Positions 53,264 through 62,337 of a stretch of DNA of 64,000 nucleotides are shown here, piece by piece. The stretch lies in the NCBI GenBank assembly GCA_965217615.1, contig CBDCIT010000032.1:66675-130674 (forward strand), given 5' to 3'. Position 1 is the stretch's first letter, and each line of letters opens with the position of its first letter. This stretch comes from CAVOAK01 sp965217615. GTDB taxonomy: Bacteria; Pseudomonadota; Alphaproteobacteria; UBA8366; CAVOAK01. Below the pieces are notes generated by a model. That model saw only the letters and a program-made list of their open reading frames with translations, was not told the origin of the DNA and searched no databases. The position numbers were made by a program, and so were the translations under genes.

Positions 53264-54169
53264 CTATCGGCGTGCAATATTGACCCCCTGAGTGGCACGG
53301 CGGAGGTTGTCCCGGTAGTCAATAGGGGGGCGTGCGGCTTCGTGTAGCGCCTTGCGGTGCGCGGAGCGAAGCCGCGTGGGCTTGACGTATACGTCAAGCC
53401 TGTTGACCCACCGGGGCAAGCGGGCCGCAGGCACGGCCGGCGTCCGGTCAGGAGCGGTTCTTGAAGCGCCAGCTCTCGTTTCGATGATCTCGCAATGGTG
53501 GGTCAGGCGGTCGAGCAGGGCTGTGGTCATCTTGGGGTCGCCGAAGACGGAGGGCCATTCGCCGAAAGCGAGGTTGGTGGTGACGATGATCGAGGTGCGC
53601 TCGTAGAGCCGGCTCATCAGGTGGAACAGCAGCTGGCCGCCGGCCTGGGCGAAGGGCAGGTAGCCGAGTTCGTCGAGGATGACGAAGTCGCGTCGGACGA
53701 GTTGGTCCGCGGTACGGCCCTGGCGTCCGGAGCGGAGTTCGGCCTCGAGGTGGTTGACCAGGTCGACGACGTTGTAGCAGCGGCCACGGGCGCCCTTTCT
53801 GATACAGGCGCGGGCGATGGCGACGGCGAGATGGGTCTTGCCGGTGCCGGTGCCGCCGACCAGCACGATGTTGCGCTTGCTCTCCAGGAAGTCGCCGCCG
53901 GCGAGTTCCTGGATCAGGGGCTCATTGCCCGGGGAAGCGGCGAAGTCGAAGTCGGCCAGCTCCTTGGCCGTCGGCAGCTTGGCGGACGTCATCTGGTACT
54001 TGATGGAGCGCGCCTGCTTGTCGGCGACCTCGGTCTGCAGCAGCGTACCGATGATCTGTTGCACCGGATGACGGCGCTTGAGCCCGTCGGCGAGGATGTC
54101 GTCGTAGGCGGCGCGCATGCCTGCAAGCTTCAGCGCCGTCATCATCGCCAGCACATCATGACGCTCCAT
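53264..54169 (-). CDS. istB: IS21 helper ATPase IstB (IS-A copy 2)
   Basis: A 301-residue version of IS-A IstB, with Walker A GGTGTGKTH and Walker B FVILDELGYLPF. One Ala-to-Val difference precedes Walker A (NIVLVGG; NIALVGG in copy 1), and a C-terminal tail of about 19 residues follows a six-G run instead of seven. It overlaps the istA end by 14 bases. Confidence 0.92.
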   Translation of the reverse strand: MERHDVLAMMTALKLAGMRAAYDDILADGLKRRHPVQQIIGTLLQTEVADKQARSIKYQMTSAKLPTAKELADFDFAASPGNEPLIQELAGGDFLESKRNIVLVGGTGTGKTHLAVAIARACIRKGARGRCYNVVDLVNHLEAELRSGRQGRTADQLVRRDFVILDELGYLPFAQAGGQLLFHLMSRLYERTSIIVTTNLAFGEWPSVFGDPKMTTALLDRLTHHCEIIETRAGASRTAPDRTPAVPAARLPRWVNRLDVYVKPTRLRSAHRKALHEAARPPIDYRDNLRRATQGVNIARR

Positions 54170-55679
54170 GACCGGCCTCCCTCAGGCGGTCGTAGCGGCG
54201 GCAGTCGGCCACCGGCTGGTGGCGAAGCTGCAGGCCCTCGGGCGTTGGGATGGCCGGCGGCGGCTGCTGCTGGCACTGCCGGGCGAGGATGTTGAGCACA
54301 ACATCAGCGCTGCAGGCGCCGCAGGCGAGCGCTTCGGCGCAGGCCGCCTCGACCGCCTCCAGCCCGTCCTCCAGCACCGCCGCGAGGATCCTCACGAACT
54401 GCCTGTCACCGTCGTTGCAACCCGTCAGCCGCGCCCGTATGCGGCCCAGCGCGCCGGGCAGTTGCCAACCCTTGAAAGGCGCGCCATTCCTCAGCGCACC
54501 GGGCTTCCGTGTCAGGATCGGCACGTAGTGCCATGGATTGCAGGCGATCTCACCGCGTCCAAAGCTCCGGGGGTGTTCGGCAACAGTCTCGCCATCCTGG
54601 CGGATGACAATACGATCGGCATAGGCCCGCACGTCGACCGTCCGCCCGACGGCGCGGGCCGCCACGCTGTAGTGGTTGTTGTCGAAGCGCACCAGACAGG
54701 TCTTGGAGACCGATACCTCGGTGGCGTGGAAGCCGTCGAAGGGGCCGCGATAGGCCATCAGGAAGGGCCGCTCCTCCTCGAACACCTGCCACACCGTCTT
54801 GCCCTCGATCGTCGGATGCGGCCGCTTCTTGGCGTCCTCGATACACCGATCCATCAGCCACGCGTTGATCTCGGCGTAGGAGCCGCCCCGCGGGATGGGC
54901 ACGAACAGGCGGCCGCGGAGGTAACCCACCTGCCTCTCGACCTGGCCCTTCTCCCAGCCCGCACCCGGAGTGCACGCCACCGGCTCCACCAGATGGTGGG
55001 AGCACAGCTCCAGAAAGCGCCGGTTGTAGGCGCGCTCCTTGCCCACGAAGACCATGCTCACCGCCGTCTTCATGTTGTCGTAGATGCCCCGCCGGCAGAC
55101 CCCGCCGAAGAAGTGGAAGGCCCGTTCGTGCGCCTCGAACACCATCTCCTGGCTCTCGCGCGGGAAGATCTGAACCAGCTGCATGCGGCTGTAGCAGAGC
55201 CGCATGTGCGCTGCCTTCACCTTGGTCGTCACACCCGACAGGCGCGCGTACTCGTGGCTCCAGTCGAACTGGTAGGCCTCGCCGGGATCGAAGCTCAGCG
55301 GCACAAAACCCTGCGACGGCGACAACAGCCGCCACCGCCGACGCCAGGTCCTGGCGTAGCGGCGCACCGCGTCGTAGCCGCCGCCATAGCCCAGAGCCGC
55401 AAGGTCTTCATGAATCCGCAGCAGAGAAAAGCGGTCCCGGCGCGGCTTCTTCTCGTTGGCCTCAAGCCGGCGCTCCAATTCCTCCACCCACGGCCCCAGC
55501 TTCGGCATCGGCTGGATCTTGCGCTCGTAGCTGTACGAGGTCTCATCACCCCGAACCACCTTGCGCACCGTGTTCTTCGAAACCCTCAAATCCCGGGCGA
55601 TCTTCTTGATCGGTACGCCCCTCACCAGATGATCCCGACGGATCCGCGCAATCGTCTCCACAACCAGCATCTCCCCCAC
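54156..55679 (-). CDS. istA: IS21 transposase IstA (IS-A copy 2)
   Basis: A 507-residue IstA, intact, with the same helix-turn-helix and DDE residues as copy 1 (FDWSHEY, GIYDNMKTAV, EKGQVERQVGYLRG). Substitutions relative to copy 1 include SYERKIQPMPKL and RFSLLRIHE. The QVGYLRG form is closer to other IS21 transposases, so copy 1 probably carries the changes. Confidence 0.92.
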   Translation of the reverse strand: MGEMLVVETIARIRRDHLVRGVPIKKIARDLRVSKNTVRKVVRGDETSYSYERKIQPMPKLGPWVEELERRLEANEKKPRRDRFSLLRIHEDLAALGYGGGYDAVRRYARTWRRRWRLLSPSQGFVPLSFDPGEAYQFDWSHEYARLSGVTTKVKAAHMRLCYSRMQLVQIFPRESQEMVFEAHERAFHFFGGVCRRGIYDNMKTAVSMVFVGKERAYNRRFLELCSHHLVEPVACTPGAGWEKGQVERQVGYLRGRLFVPIPRGGSYAEINAWLMDRCIEDAKKRPHPTIEGKTVWQVFEEERPFLMAYRGPFDGFHATEVSVSKTCLVRFDNNHYSVAARAVGRTVDVRAYADRIVIRQDGETVAEHPRSFGRGEIACNPWHYVPILTRKPGALRNGAPFKGWQLPGALGRIRARLTGCNDGDRQFVRILAAVLEDGLEAVEAACAEALACGACSADVVLNILARQCQQQPPPAIPTPEGLQLRHQPVADCRRYDRLREAGHGAS

Positions 55680-55786
55680 CTCGTCTGTCCAAACAACAAG
55701 GTGTGTTAAAAATCACAAAACCAGGGGGGTCAATTTTGGACGCCGATAACCCCCAATAGGGGGTCAATATTCCACGCCGAACAACA

Positions 55787-55863
55787 GCCAGGTCCACTAA
55801 CGCCAGATCACTCTTCGAACCATCGGCGTTAACCGCCAAGCCCTGTGGTGCACTGATTTCCAT
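55787..55863 (-). pseudogene. flgD: 5' stub of the gene after fliK (probably flgD), cut by IS-A
   Basis: An ATG 11 bases after the fliK stop, behind GAGGA, opens a frame MEISAPQGLAVNADGSKSDL that runs straight into IS-A copy 2 after about 26 codons. In alphaproteobacteria the hook-cap gene flgD usually follows fliK, so this is probably its N-terminus, but the stub is too short and variable to prove it. The remainder is not found on the other side of the IS. Confidence 0.5.
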
Positions 55864-55874
55864 TACCTAGATCC

Positions 55875-57467
55875 TCACACTTCGACGTTGATCAGTTTGT
55901 CGCTTGCGTATTCCTGGGGCGGCGCTTCGGCATCTCCATTCGCGTCCGCTGCTTCCTCGTCGCCTTGCTCGCCGGTGCCTGGTGCCGACTGGTCGGCGAG
56001 TTCGCGGTTAGAGGCGCTGCCATCGCTCCGCAGATTGAAGCTCAGGCTACCGGTGTCCGTTTTCAAACCGGCATCCTCCAACGCTTGCTGCAGACCGCGG
56101 GCGTCGCGCTGCAGCATTTCCAGAGTCTCTGGTTTCTCTACGGCAATTTGAGCAACCACTCGGCCCTGCGCCATGATTTCCAACTTAACGTCCACGCGTC
56201 CGAGTTCCGGCGGGTTGAGCTTGATAGAGATATGATCGGCGCCCTGGCCAACCGCCTTCTGAATTTGGACGGCTATTTGGGTTGTAACTGCACGCGGCGC
56301 GGCTAGTGCTCTCGGCGGCTGCGGCGGGGCTACTTGGGTTGCACGGACGACCTGTGCGCCGAAGTCCGCCTGACCTGTACTGCCTGAAATGCTGTTCGGA
56401 CCGCCGGGTTGGGTCGGTTGGCCACCCGCCGCGCTACGTGCGGCAGCAGCCTAGGTCGATGACACGGCAGCCGTCAGGTGGCCGGTCTCGCTCGCGACGC
56501 CGGCAACGGAATTAGCGGCTGCGTTGGGTAGTGCCTGTCCGCCGCCATTCGTGCCATTTGAAGTCGATTGATTGCCGGTCTGTCCGGAGCCGGCACCGGT
56601 CCGCGAGCCGTTTGTGGTGGAAGCAGACAATGCAAGCGCCTCTTCGGCGGTGACGTCGGCCGCCGCGCTGCTAACTGACTGAGCCACAAGGCTTGCATTA
56701 GATGAGATGTTGCTTACGGGTTGTGAAACCAGGGGTTCCGTAGCGCTAGCTATGGTTATATTTGCAGGTAGTTGGTTACTTCCTTGGCCATTGGCGTTGT
56801 TGCCGCTATCCGCAGGAAGGTTCTGAACGACTGGTTTAACCAGCGCGTTCGAAGTCTCATTGCCCGTTACGACCTGCGCACCCGAGACATTGCTTGTGGT
56901 GGGCGCATTGGACAAAGACCCCGGCGCCGAGTTCAAGCTTGCATTCGTCCTGCCGGCGGCCTGGGCGAAGACGTCGGATATGATGCTGCTGCCTTGTTCG
57001 GCGATGGCGACGTCGTCTGCATTGTTTGCAGTGCCGTTGTCAGCGCCACTCGCTGCAGACGCCACTACACTATCGCTAGGCGCATCGCTCTCATCGTAGG
57101 TGGTGGTAGGAGCAGTGCTCGTACCGTTCACGCGCTCGCGGCCGCTTGGAGCGTCATTGCTGTCGGGCCGGTCGCGCAAATCGCCCGCATCGGACGATTG
57201 GGAGTTGTCGGTGTGCGAGTCGGCGCCCTCCGAAACGTCGTCGCTCGCACGGACTGGCGGCACGGTTCCTTCGTTGACGGCTGTTCGCGACTCGAGATCA
57301 AGCTGTTCGCCGTAACGCAAGACGCCGGTCTTGTGTTGAATGACGCCCTGAATCAGCGAAGCGAAGATAAGGTCCGTTATGTCCTGGCCATTGGGCTGGC
57401 CGTTCTTGTTGTCACCAATATCTGTGGAGCCGGCGACGGGTTGGCTGTTTATTGTTGTTATTGTCAT
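55875..57467 (-). pseudogene. fliK: Flagellar hook-length control protein FliK with in-frame stop
   Basis: A 530-codon reading frame is split by a single in-frame TAG at 56451-56453; the frame before and after is the same. The long N-terminal part is low-complexity, rich in Ser/Asn/Thr/Ala, as in FliK. The conserved C-terminal domain is after the stop: LNPPELGRVDVKLEIMAQGR, EMLQRDARGLQQALEDAGLK. Without readthrough, the product (338 residues) would lack the domain that switches export specificity. It could be a real nonsense mutation or a sequence error. Confidence 0.8.
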
Positions 57468-57785
57468 GGCGCGTCCCTGTGAGCCTTATTTTGGCTCTTA
57501 GCAGCAAACCTCGGGCCAGTTGCCATGATGCGCCATAAGCGGCTGTAATATTTACGGATTACGACGCCGGCGGCGAGGGCCTCTATGTGCGAATGGAGCC
57601 CGTCGACGGCAAATTATGCTAGGAGGGGGAAGAAATTTCCTGAAGAACGGTTATGGCGCAATTAGCACATGTAAAATCCACCGAACACCAGCGGTCATTA
57701 AAGACAGACATTAGGTTGTAGGCGCACTCCACGTGTCTTGGGAAGCGCAGGTGCTCCCAAGCCGCGGCCTTCGATTACGGACGTG
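57468..57785. other. fliK upstream region
   Basis: About 318 bases with no gene. They contain the fliK promoter candidate (57504-57518), a leader hairpin GAGCC/GGCTC at 57481-57497, and otherwise nothing I recognise up to the flaG stop. Confidence 0.5.
57504..57518 (-). promoter_or_regulatory. Sigma-54-type promoter for fliK
   Basis: On the minus strand TGGCCCGAGGTTTGC has GG and GC at the required 10-base separation (consensus TGGCACG-N4-TTGC, with deviations in the -24 and -12 elements). The fliK start is about 37 bases downstream of the -12 element. Confidence 0.55.
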
Positions 57786-58220
57786 TTAGACCGACTGGTC
57801 TAGGACCGCGCCGCTTTGCTCCGGTACTTCTTCCGTTTCACCGCGTTCGATCAGGCCGGAGAAGAATCGCACCAACTCTTCGGGTGGGATCGTTTCGAGA
57901 ATCTCATCCGTTTTGGTGTCAACGACTTCCAGGAAAACACGGTTCAACTCACTGTTGAAGCCAAGTTGAGTACGCCGGTTGGTCAACCGCTCTCCACCCT
58001 GCTCGCTCAGCGCACCGATAAATTCCTCCGGCAACTGTCCCAATGTATCCTTGCGACGATCGCCACGCGCTCCATCACTTTCTGCGGATGGTGTGACGAC
58101 GTTGTCAGGGGAAGTTTGTACCGTGGCAGTGTCGGTCGATGTCCCAGCAACAGACGACGCAACGTTCGTCTGGGACTGTGACGGCTGCACACTTGCTAAG
58201 TTAGGAACCTCCATAACCAC
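57786..58220 (-). CDS. flaG: FlaG family flagellar protein
   Basis: A 144-residue protein (an internal ATG two codons later is equally likely). The N-terminal half is polar and low-complexity. The C-terminal half carries the FlaG signature LNRVFLEVVDTKTDEILETI and PPEELVRFFSGLIERG (about 90-127). FlaG proteins influence filament length. It is transcribed towards fliK and away from the glycosyltransferase genes. Confidence 0.82.
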   Translation of the reverse strand: MVMEVPNLASVQPSQSQTNVASSVAGTSTDTATVQTSPDNVVTPSAESDGARGDRRKDTLGQLPEEFIGALSEQGGERLTNRRTQLGFNSELNRVFLEVVDTKTDEILETIPPEELVRFFSGLIERGETEEVPEQSGAVLDQSV

Positions 58221-58738
58221 CTCCGAGTAAGGCTTTCTGCCTCGCTCACTTCTATCAAATGATACAGGGTCTCAGAATGTTCGCACAAATATACCAAAAT
58301 CACCGCTACTATGCGATCAGGATGGCCAAACGAGATTGTTGAATCGTCAACCTCCTGATGGAAGACCCCGGGTTCCGTCGACTCCGCTTGCCGTTTTCGG
58401 TTCCTCCGTCCGAACGACAAACCGCCGAACTCCGGTATTTTATATGCAAGGGATATGCCATCTCCACAGATTTAGCATGGTTTAATGATGGTGATGATGC
58501 TGCTGGCCGAAAATGGTGGATTATGTACGAATTTCGTCGCAGTTTTGATACGAATGCAAGCCATGCAAATGCCCAACATCTTCGAAAGTGCCGCCCCAAA
58601 GATGGTTCTGCCCGGCAATTCTTGCCGGTATTGGGAACGGGTTGCCCGGCAAATCCTTCCTATAACAGCGGATTGTCCTCAATAGGAGCGCGGAAGCGCG
58701 GCCGGTTCATGCCGTCCTGCCCATCCCAAGGATCTCGC
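58221..58738. other. flaG/TPR divergent region
   Basis: About 518 bases without a convincing gene. It contains the palindrome CCGGCAA-TTC-TTGCCGG (58612-58628), matching sites upstream of both flagellins, and a second TTGCCCGGCAA at 58642-58652. Ribosome site AAGGA precedes the TPR start. The segment 58358-58738 is open in the TPR frame but shows no protein-like composition. Confidence 0.5.
58612..58628. promoter_or_regulatory. Flagellar-type palindromic enhancer site
   Basis: CCGGCAA-TTC-TTGCCGG is a perfect 7-bp inverted repeat with a 3-base spacer. The same GGYAA-N3-TTGCC pattern occurs 96-122 bases upstream of each flagellin sigma-54 promoter. It resembles ftr enhancers bound by FlbD in Caulobacter; the binding protein is inferred. 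Confidence 0.5.
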
Positions 58739-59245
58739 ATGAGTGATACCCAGCAGCGCTACGATGAAGCCAAGCGCCTTCATGAGGCCGGTCGTCACGG
58801 CAATGCACACGCGATCTACATGGAGGTGCTCAAAACCTGGCCAAACCATGCAGATACCTTACACATGCTCGGTGTGCTCGAGTTTTCGGCTCGGCATTTC
58901 GAGAACGCTGCAGAATTTATTTCTCAGGCTGTTGGCATAAATCCGCAAAACGGTCAATATCACAACAACCTCGGCATGGCGTATCGCGCGGTCGACCGTT
59001 TGGACGATGCCATCCAATGCTATCGGCGCGCGATGGATATCGACAAACGTGTTGGCGAAGCGGAGTACAATCTTGCCAACGCGCTTACCGCCGCCAACGA
59101 GCCCCTGGCCGCCATCACGCACTATGAGCATGTGCTGGCCAGAGCACCCAATCACAGCGGTGCACGTAACAATTTCGCGCTTGCTCTGAAGGCACTTGGG
59201 CGACTGCAGGATGCCCGCGAACAGCTCCTAGAATTGATCAAATAA
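58739..59245 (+). CDS. TPR-repeat protein
   Basis: A 168-residue protein of about four tetratricopeptide repeats (for example HADTLHMLGVLEFSARHFEN, QYHNNLGMAYRAVDRLDDAI, EAEYNLANALTAANEPLAAI, GARNNFALALKALGRLQDAR). It is followed after 45 bases by a TPR-plus-glycosyltransferase gene whose own TPRs begin mid-repeat, so the two may derive from one split SPINDLY/OGT-type gene or work as partners. It is probably a protein-docking part of flagellin modification. Confidence 0.8.
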   Translation: MSDTQQRYDEAKRLHEAGRHGNAHAIYMEVLKTWPNHADTLHMLGVLEFSARHFENAAEFISQAVGINPQNGQYHNNLGMAYRAVDRLDDAIQCYRRAMDIDKRVGEAEYNLANALTAANEPLAAITHYEHVLARAPNHSGARNNFALALKALGRLQDAREQLLELIK

Positions 59246-59290
59246 GAACCTAATAATAGTAGTAGTTTCTGTAATTTAGGAGTTGTTCTT

Positions 59291-60916
59291 ATGGAATTAG
59301 GTTATGTCTCAGATGCCGTCTCTGCCTATAACGAGGCGCTGGCGATTTCGCCCGATATGGCGGATGCACAAAACAATCTGGGTGTTGCCTTTCTCGAGTT
59401 GGGCGCCGAGGACGAAGCGGAGGAGCGCTTCCGATCGGCATTGTCGAGTGACGCCTCGACGGCCGAGCTCCATTCGAACCTCGGCAACGTCTTGCGCAAG
59501 CAAGGCAAAATCTCGGAGGCGCGGGAGTGCTATCGGCGTGCCCAGACGCTGCAGCCAAACGACGGTGTTGAAATTCGGATGGCGACACTGTTGCCGGTGA
59601 TTGCCGACTCAGCGGATGAGATCGCCGGGGCACGGCAAGAGTTCCGGGATGCGGTTGGGTCGCTTCTTAAGCGCGATCTCACCGTCGAAAATCCTCTCTT
59701 CGAGGTTGGAATGACGAATTTTCATCTTTCCTACCATGACGAAAACAATCGCGACTTGCAGCGCATGTTGGGGGAGCTATTCCTCAAGGCTTCGCCAGGG
59801 CTGGCGATCGAAGCGCCGCACTGTGATCGCGGCGTGGTCGGCGGTAGACAGCTAAGAGTTGGATTTGTCTCGCGCTATATGCGGACGCACGCTGTCGGCT
59901 GGTGTTTTCACGGCATTCTCCGATTTATCGGCCGCGAAGGTCTGCATGTTACCGCTTTTGGCTTTCCTCAGCGGCCTGACCCACTCTGGGACGCGATCGT
60001 CCGTGATACGGATGCGCAAATTATGCTGCCTGCGACGCTAAAGGGCGCGCGCGATCGCATCGCCCAAGAACAGCTCGACATCCTTGTATATACAGACCTC
60101 GGCATGGATCCACTGACGTATTTTCTCGCATTTTCGAGGCTCGCACCGTTGCAGGTGGCGCTCGCAGGCCATCCCGACACGATCGGCATTGCAACCATCG
60201 ACTACTATGTTAGCTGTGACGATCAAGAACCGCCGGACACCGCGCAGCACTATAGCGAAAAACTGGTACGACTTTGCCGGCGCTCCGACCTATTACAGCC
60301 GTCCGGATGTGCCCGCGCCGCTACGTCCGCGCAGCGAATTCAAGCTGCCCGACGACGTCAACCTGTACTTCTGTGCGCAGACGCTTTTCAAGGTGCACCC
60401 GGATATGGATGTGCTGTTCGCGCGCATTCTCGATGCCGATCCCGATGGGCTGCTCGTATTGCCAAGCGGATTTCACGAACGTTGGGCGGAATTATTTTCC
60501 GCGCGATTTGCGCGCTCGCTGGGCGAACTGACTAAGCGCGTTCGGTTCCTGCCAGCTATGACCGCGGCGGATTTCATGAATGTTATGGTTCTGGCTGACG
60601 TTTCGCTCGACACGCGCCCGTTTGGCGGCGGCAACACCAGCTGGCAGGCAATTGCCGCGGGGACGCCGGTCGTAACTTGGCCCGGCCAATTTCTCAGGGG
60701 CAGGTATACACAGGCTCTTTACCATCGGAACGGCGTTGACAAGTGTATCGTCGACAACGCGGACGACTACGTTTCGACAGCAGTTCGCTTTGCGACCGAT
60801 GATGCATTCGGGGCGACGTCAATGCCGACATCGCAGCGCGCAGCGACGAATTGTTCGAGGATATGACGGTCGTTGATGCTTTGGCCGACTTCTTAACCAC
60901 CGTGGTGGCCTGTTAG
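59291..60916 (+). pseudogene. TPR + O-GlcNAc-transferase-like (SPINDLY-type) glycosyltransferase, frameshifted
   Basis: From ATG 59291 (behind TAGGAG) come about three TPRs (DAQNNLGVAFLELGAEDEAE; ELHSNLGNVLRKQGKISEAR), then an OGT-type GT-B domain (LRVGFVSRYMRTHAVGWCFH, about 193; GHPDTIGIATIDYYVSCDDQ, about 295). The frame is lost near 60272 at a TTT run, resumes as APTYYSRPDVPAPLR through DTRPFGGGNTSWQAIAAGTP and VVTWPGQFLRGR, and shifts again near 60810 at a GGGG run before the true end VVDALADFLTTVVAC at 60916. Such enzymes near flagellins are candidate flagellin glycosyltransferases. Both breaks are in homopolymers, so sequence error is possible. Confidence 0.8.
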
Positions 60917-60957
60917 CGCGCCAGCACACAAGCGATTGATCTGACGAAGAATATAGA

Positions 60958-60993
60958 CGGTAAGTCTTGCCGATCCCGGCACTTCTTACCCGG
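60958..60993. promoter_or_regulatory. Paired enhancer-like palindromes upstream of flagellin 1
   Basis: CGGTAAGTCTTGCCG (60958-60972) and CCGGCACTTCTTACCCGG (60976-60993) are two copies of a GGYAA-N3-TTGCC palindrome, centred about 95-115 bases upstream of the sigma-54 -24 element. Confidence 0.55.
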
Positions 60994-61079
60994 CAGAACG
61001 GGTTGTCCGCCTCGTTATGCTTCTCGTCGGCATTCTAATTTCTCCATAAAATTCAACGTGTTCTCTAATTCTCACGGCA

Positions 61080-61095
61080 TGGCACACGGGTTGCC
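61080..61095 (+). promoter_or_regulatory. Sigma-54 promoter of flagellin 1
   Basis: TGGCACA-CGGG-TTGCC fits the -24/-12 consensus TGGCACG-N4-TTGCW nearly perfectly, with GG and GC 10 bases apart. The flagellin start is about 90 bases downstream. Confidence 0.75.
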
Positions 61096-61185
61096 CAATA
61101 GGGGTCACCCCACCGGCGAAGGCCGCTCGAATTCTGACACTAAGGTCGGGCTGGCGGTCGGAAAGCCGGGAGAAGGAGAAGAACA

Positions 61186-62013
61186 ATGGCTGACAAAGTC
61201 AACCTATCTGCACCCGTTCGGACAAACCTGCTGACGCTCGTTCGGACGTCGAGCTTGATTGACAGGACTGCAAACCGCCTTGCGACGGGTCTCAACGTAA
61301 ATTCGGCGCTCGACAACCCCACTGCCTTCTTCGCGGCGCGGTCTCTGTCTTTCCGGGCCGACGATCTGCTCGCGATTAAGGACACGGTCGATCAGTCCGT
61401 CAGCGTGTTAAAGGCCGCGCTCGCCGGGCTCGACGCGATAACCGATCTTGTCCAACAGGCAAAGGCAATCGCCAACAGCGCCAAAGCGACTGGCGACACG
61501 AACGAACGTTCGACGTTGGCCGTGCAGTTCAACGCCTTGCTTGATCAAGTCGACTTCCTGTCGAACGATACGAGCTTCAACGGCGTCAACCTGATTCAAG
61601 CGACGCCCGACAACCTTGAAGTCACATTTAACGAGGACGCGACGAGTAACCTCACGGTTACCGGCATCGATTCGACAACGGCGTCGACCGGTATCAACAT
61701 TGCCGATGCTGCAACGAACTGGGTGAACGATACAGTCGTCAACACGGCGTTGACGGCGGTCAATTCTGCACTCACGACGTTGCGCACGAGCGCCGCGACA
61801 CTCGGCTCGAGCAACACAATTCTTCAATCGCGATTGGACTTTACCGCGGAACTGACCAACACGCTGCAAGAGGGGGCTGGCAAGCTGACACTTGCCGACC
61901 TCAACGAGGAGAGCGCCAATCTACTGGCCCTGCAAACCAGACAGCAGCTCGGCCTCAACTCACTGGCGCTTGCTGCGCAAAGCGAACGATCTGTACTCAG
62001 CCTGTTCGGGTAG
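61186..62013 (+). CDS. Flagellin (paralogue 1)
   Basis: A 275-residue short flagellin behind GGAGAAGGAG. The N-terminal coiled-coil D0/D1 part (VRTNLLTLVRTSSLIDRTAN; RLATGLNVNSALDNPTAFFA) and the C-terminal part (LTLADLNEESANLLALQTRQ, QLGLNSLALAAQSERSVLSL) are typical. There is almost no D2/D3 outer domain. No signal peptide, as expected for type III export. It has its own sigma-54 promoter. It shares most sequence with paralogue 2, surprisingly including the centre. Confidence 0.93.
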   Translation: MADKVNLSAPVRTNLLTLVRTSSLIDRTANRLATGLNVNSALDNPTAFFAARSLSFRADDLLAIKDTVDQSVSVLKAALAGLDAITDLVQQAKAIANSAKATGDTNERSTLAVQFNALLDQVDFLSNDTSFNGVNLIQATPDNLEVTFNEDATSNLTVTGIDSTTASTGINIADAATNWVNDTVVNTALTAVNSALTTLRTSAATLGSSNTILQSRLDFTAELTNTLQEGAGKLTLADLNEESANLLALQTRQQLGLNSLALAAQSERSVLSLFG

Positions 62014-62337
62014 CCGAAGCGGGACGGGGTGATTTGGCAAAATTTGCCTAAATTCTGGGTAATTCTTGCCGGGTTACCGGTCAGAATTTCCTACTCGGCG
62101 TAAGCACGCAAATTGGAAATTCCTGGTATTCCGGGGTTTCTTGCGCGGACCAAACTCCGCAATCTATTGGCATGGCACTTGCTTGCTATATAGCGAAAGT
62201 CGGCAAGAATATTGTCGGCTTGGCTTTTCGGCATGTAGCCGTGTACAAGGGACGAAGTCCTGAGTAGGGTGCCAGGTAAGCCCGGCCCGGGTACGCAGAA
62301 TGCGGCCCGTAATTTGTCCTAGAATAGGAGACTCCTA
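62014..62337. promoter_or_regulatory. Inter-flagellin region: paired palindromes and sigma-54 promoter
   Basis: No gene in these 324 bases. GGCAAAATTTGCC (62036-62048, perfect palindrome) and GGGTAATTCTTGCCGG (62057-62072) repeat the flagellin-1 enhancer pair. TGGCATG-GCAC-TTGCT at 62168-62183 is a -24/-12 promoter about 155 bases before flagellin 2. A further CGGCAAGAATATTGTCGG lies near 62203. No terminator is visible after flagellin 1. Confidence 0.7.

Larger units (their letters stand above)
53237..55786 (-). mobile_element. IS21-family element IS-A, copy 2 (2550 bp)
   Basis: Same orientation as copy 1 and nearly identical, but it keeps both left terminal repeats (TCGGCGTCCAAAATTGACC, then TCGGCGTGCAATATTGACC), so it is the more complete form. 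Its right end interrupts a gene immediately downstream of fliK; the left flank does not contain the rest of that gene, and no target duplication is seen. Confidence 0.93.

Noticed and set aside
58358..58738. In-frame extension upstream of the TPR gene
   Set aside because: No protein-like composition, no ribosome site at its start, and it overlaps the palindromic regulatory site; the ATG at 58739 has AAGGA and begins the TPR fold.
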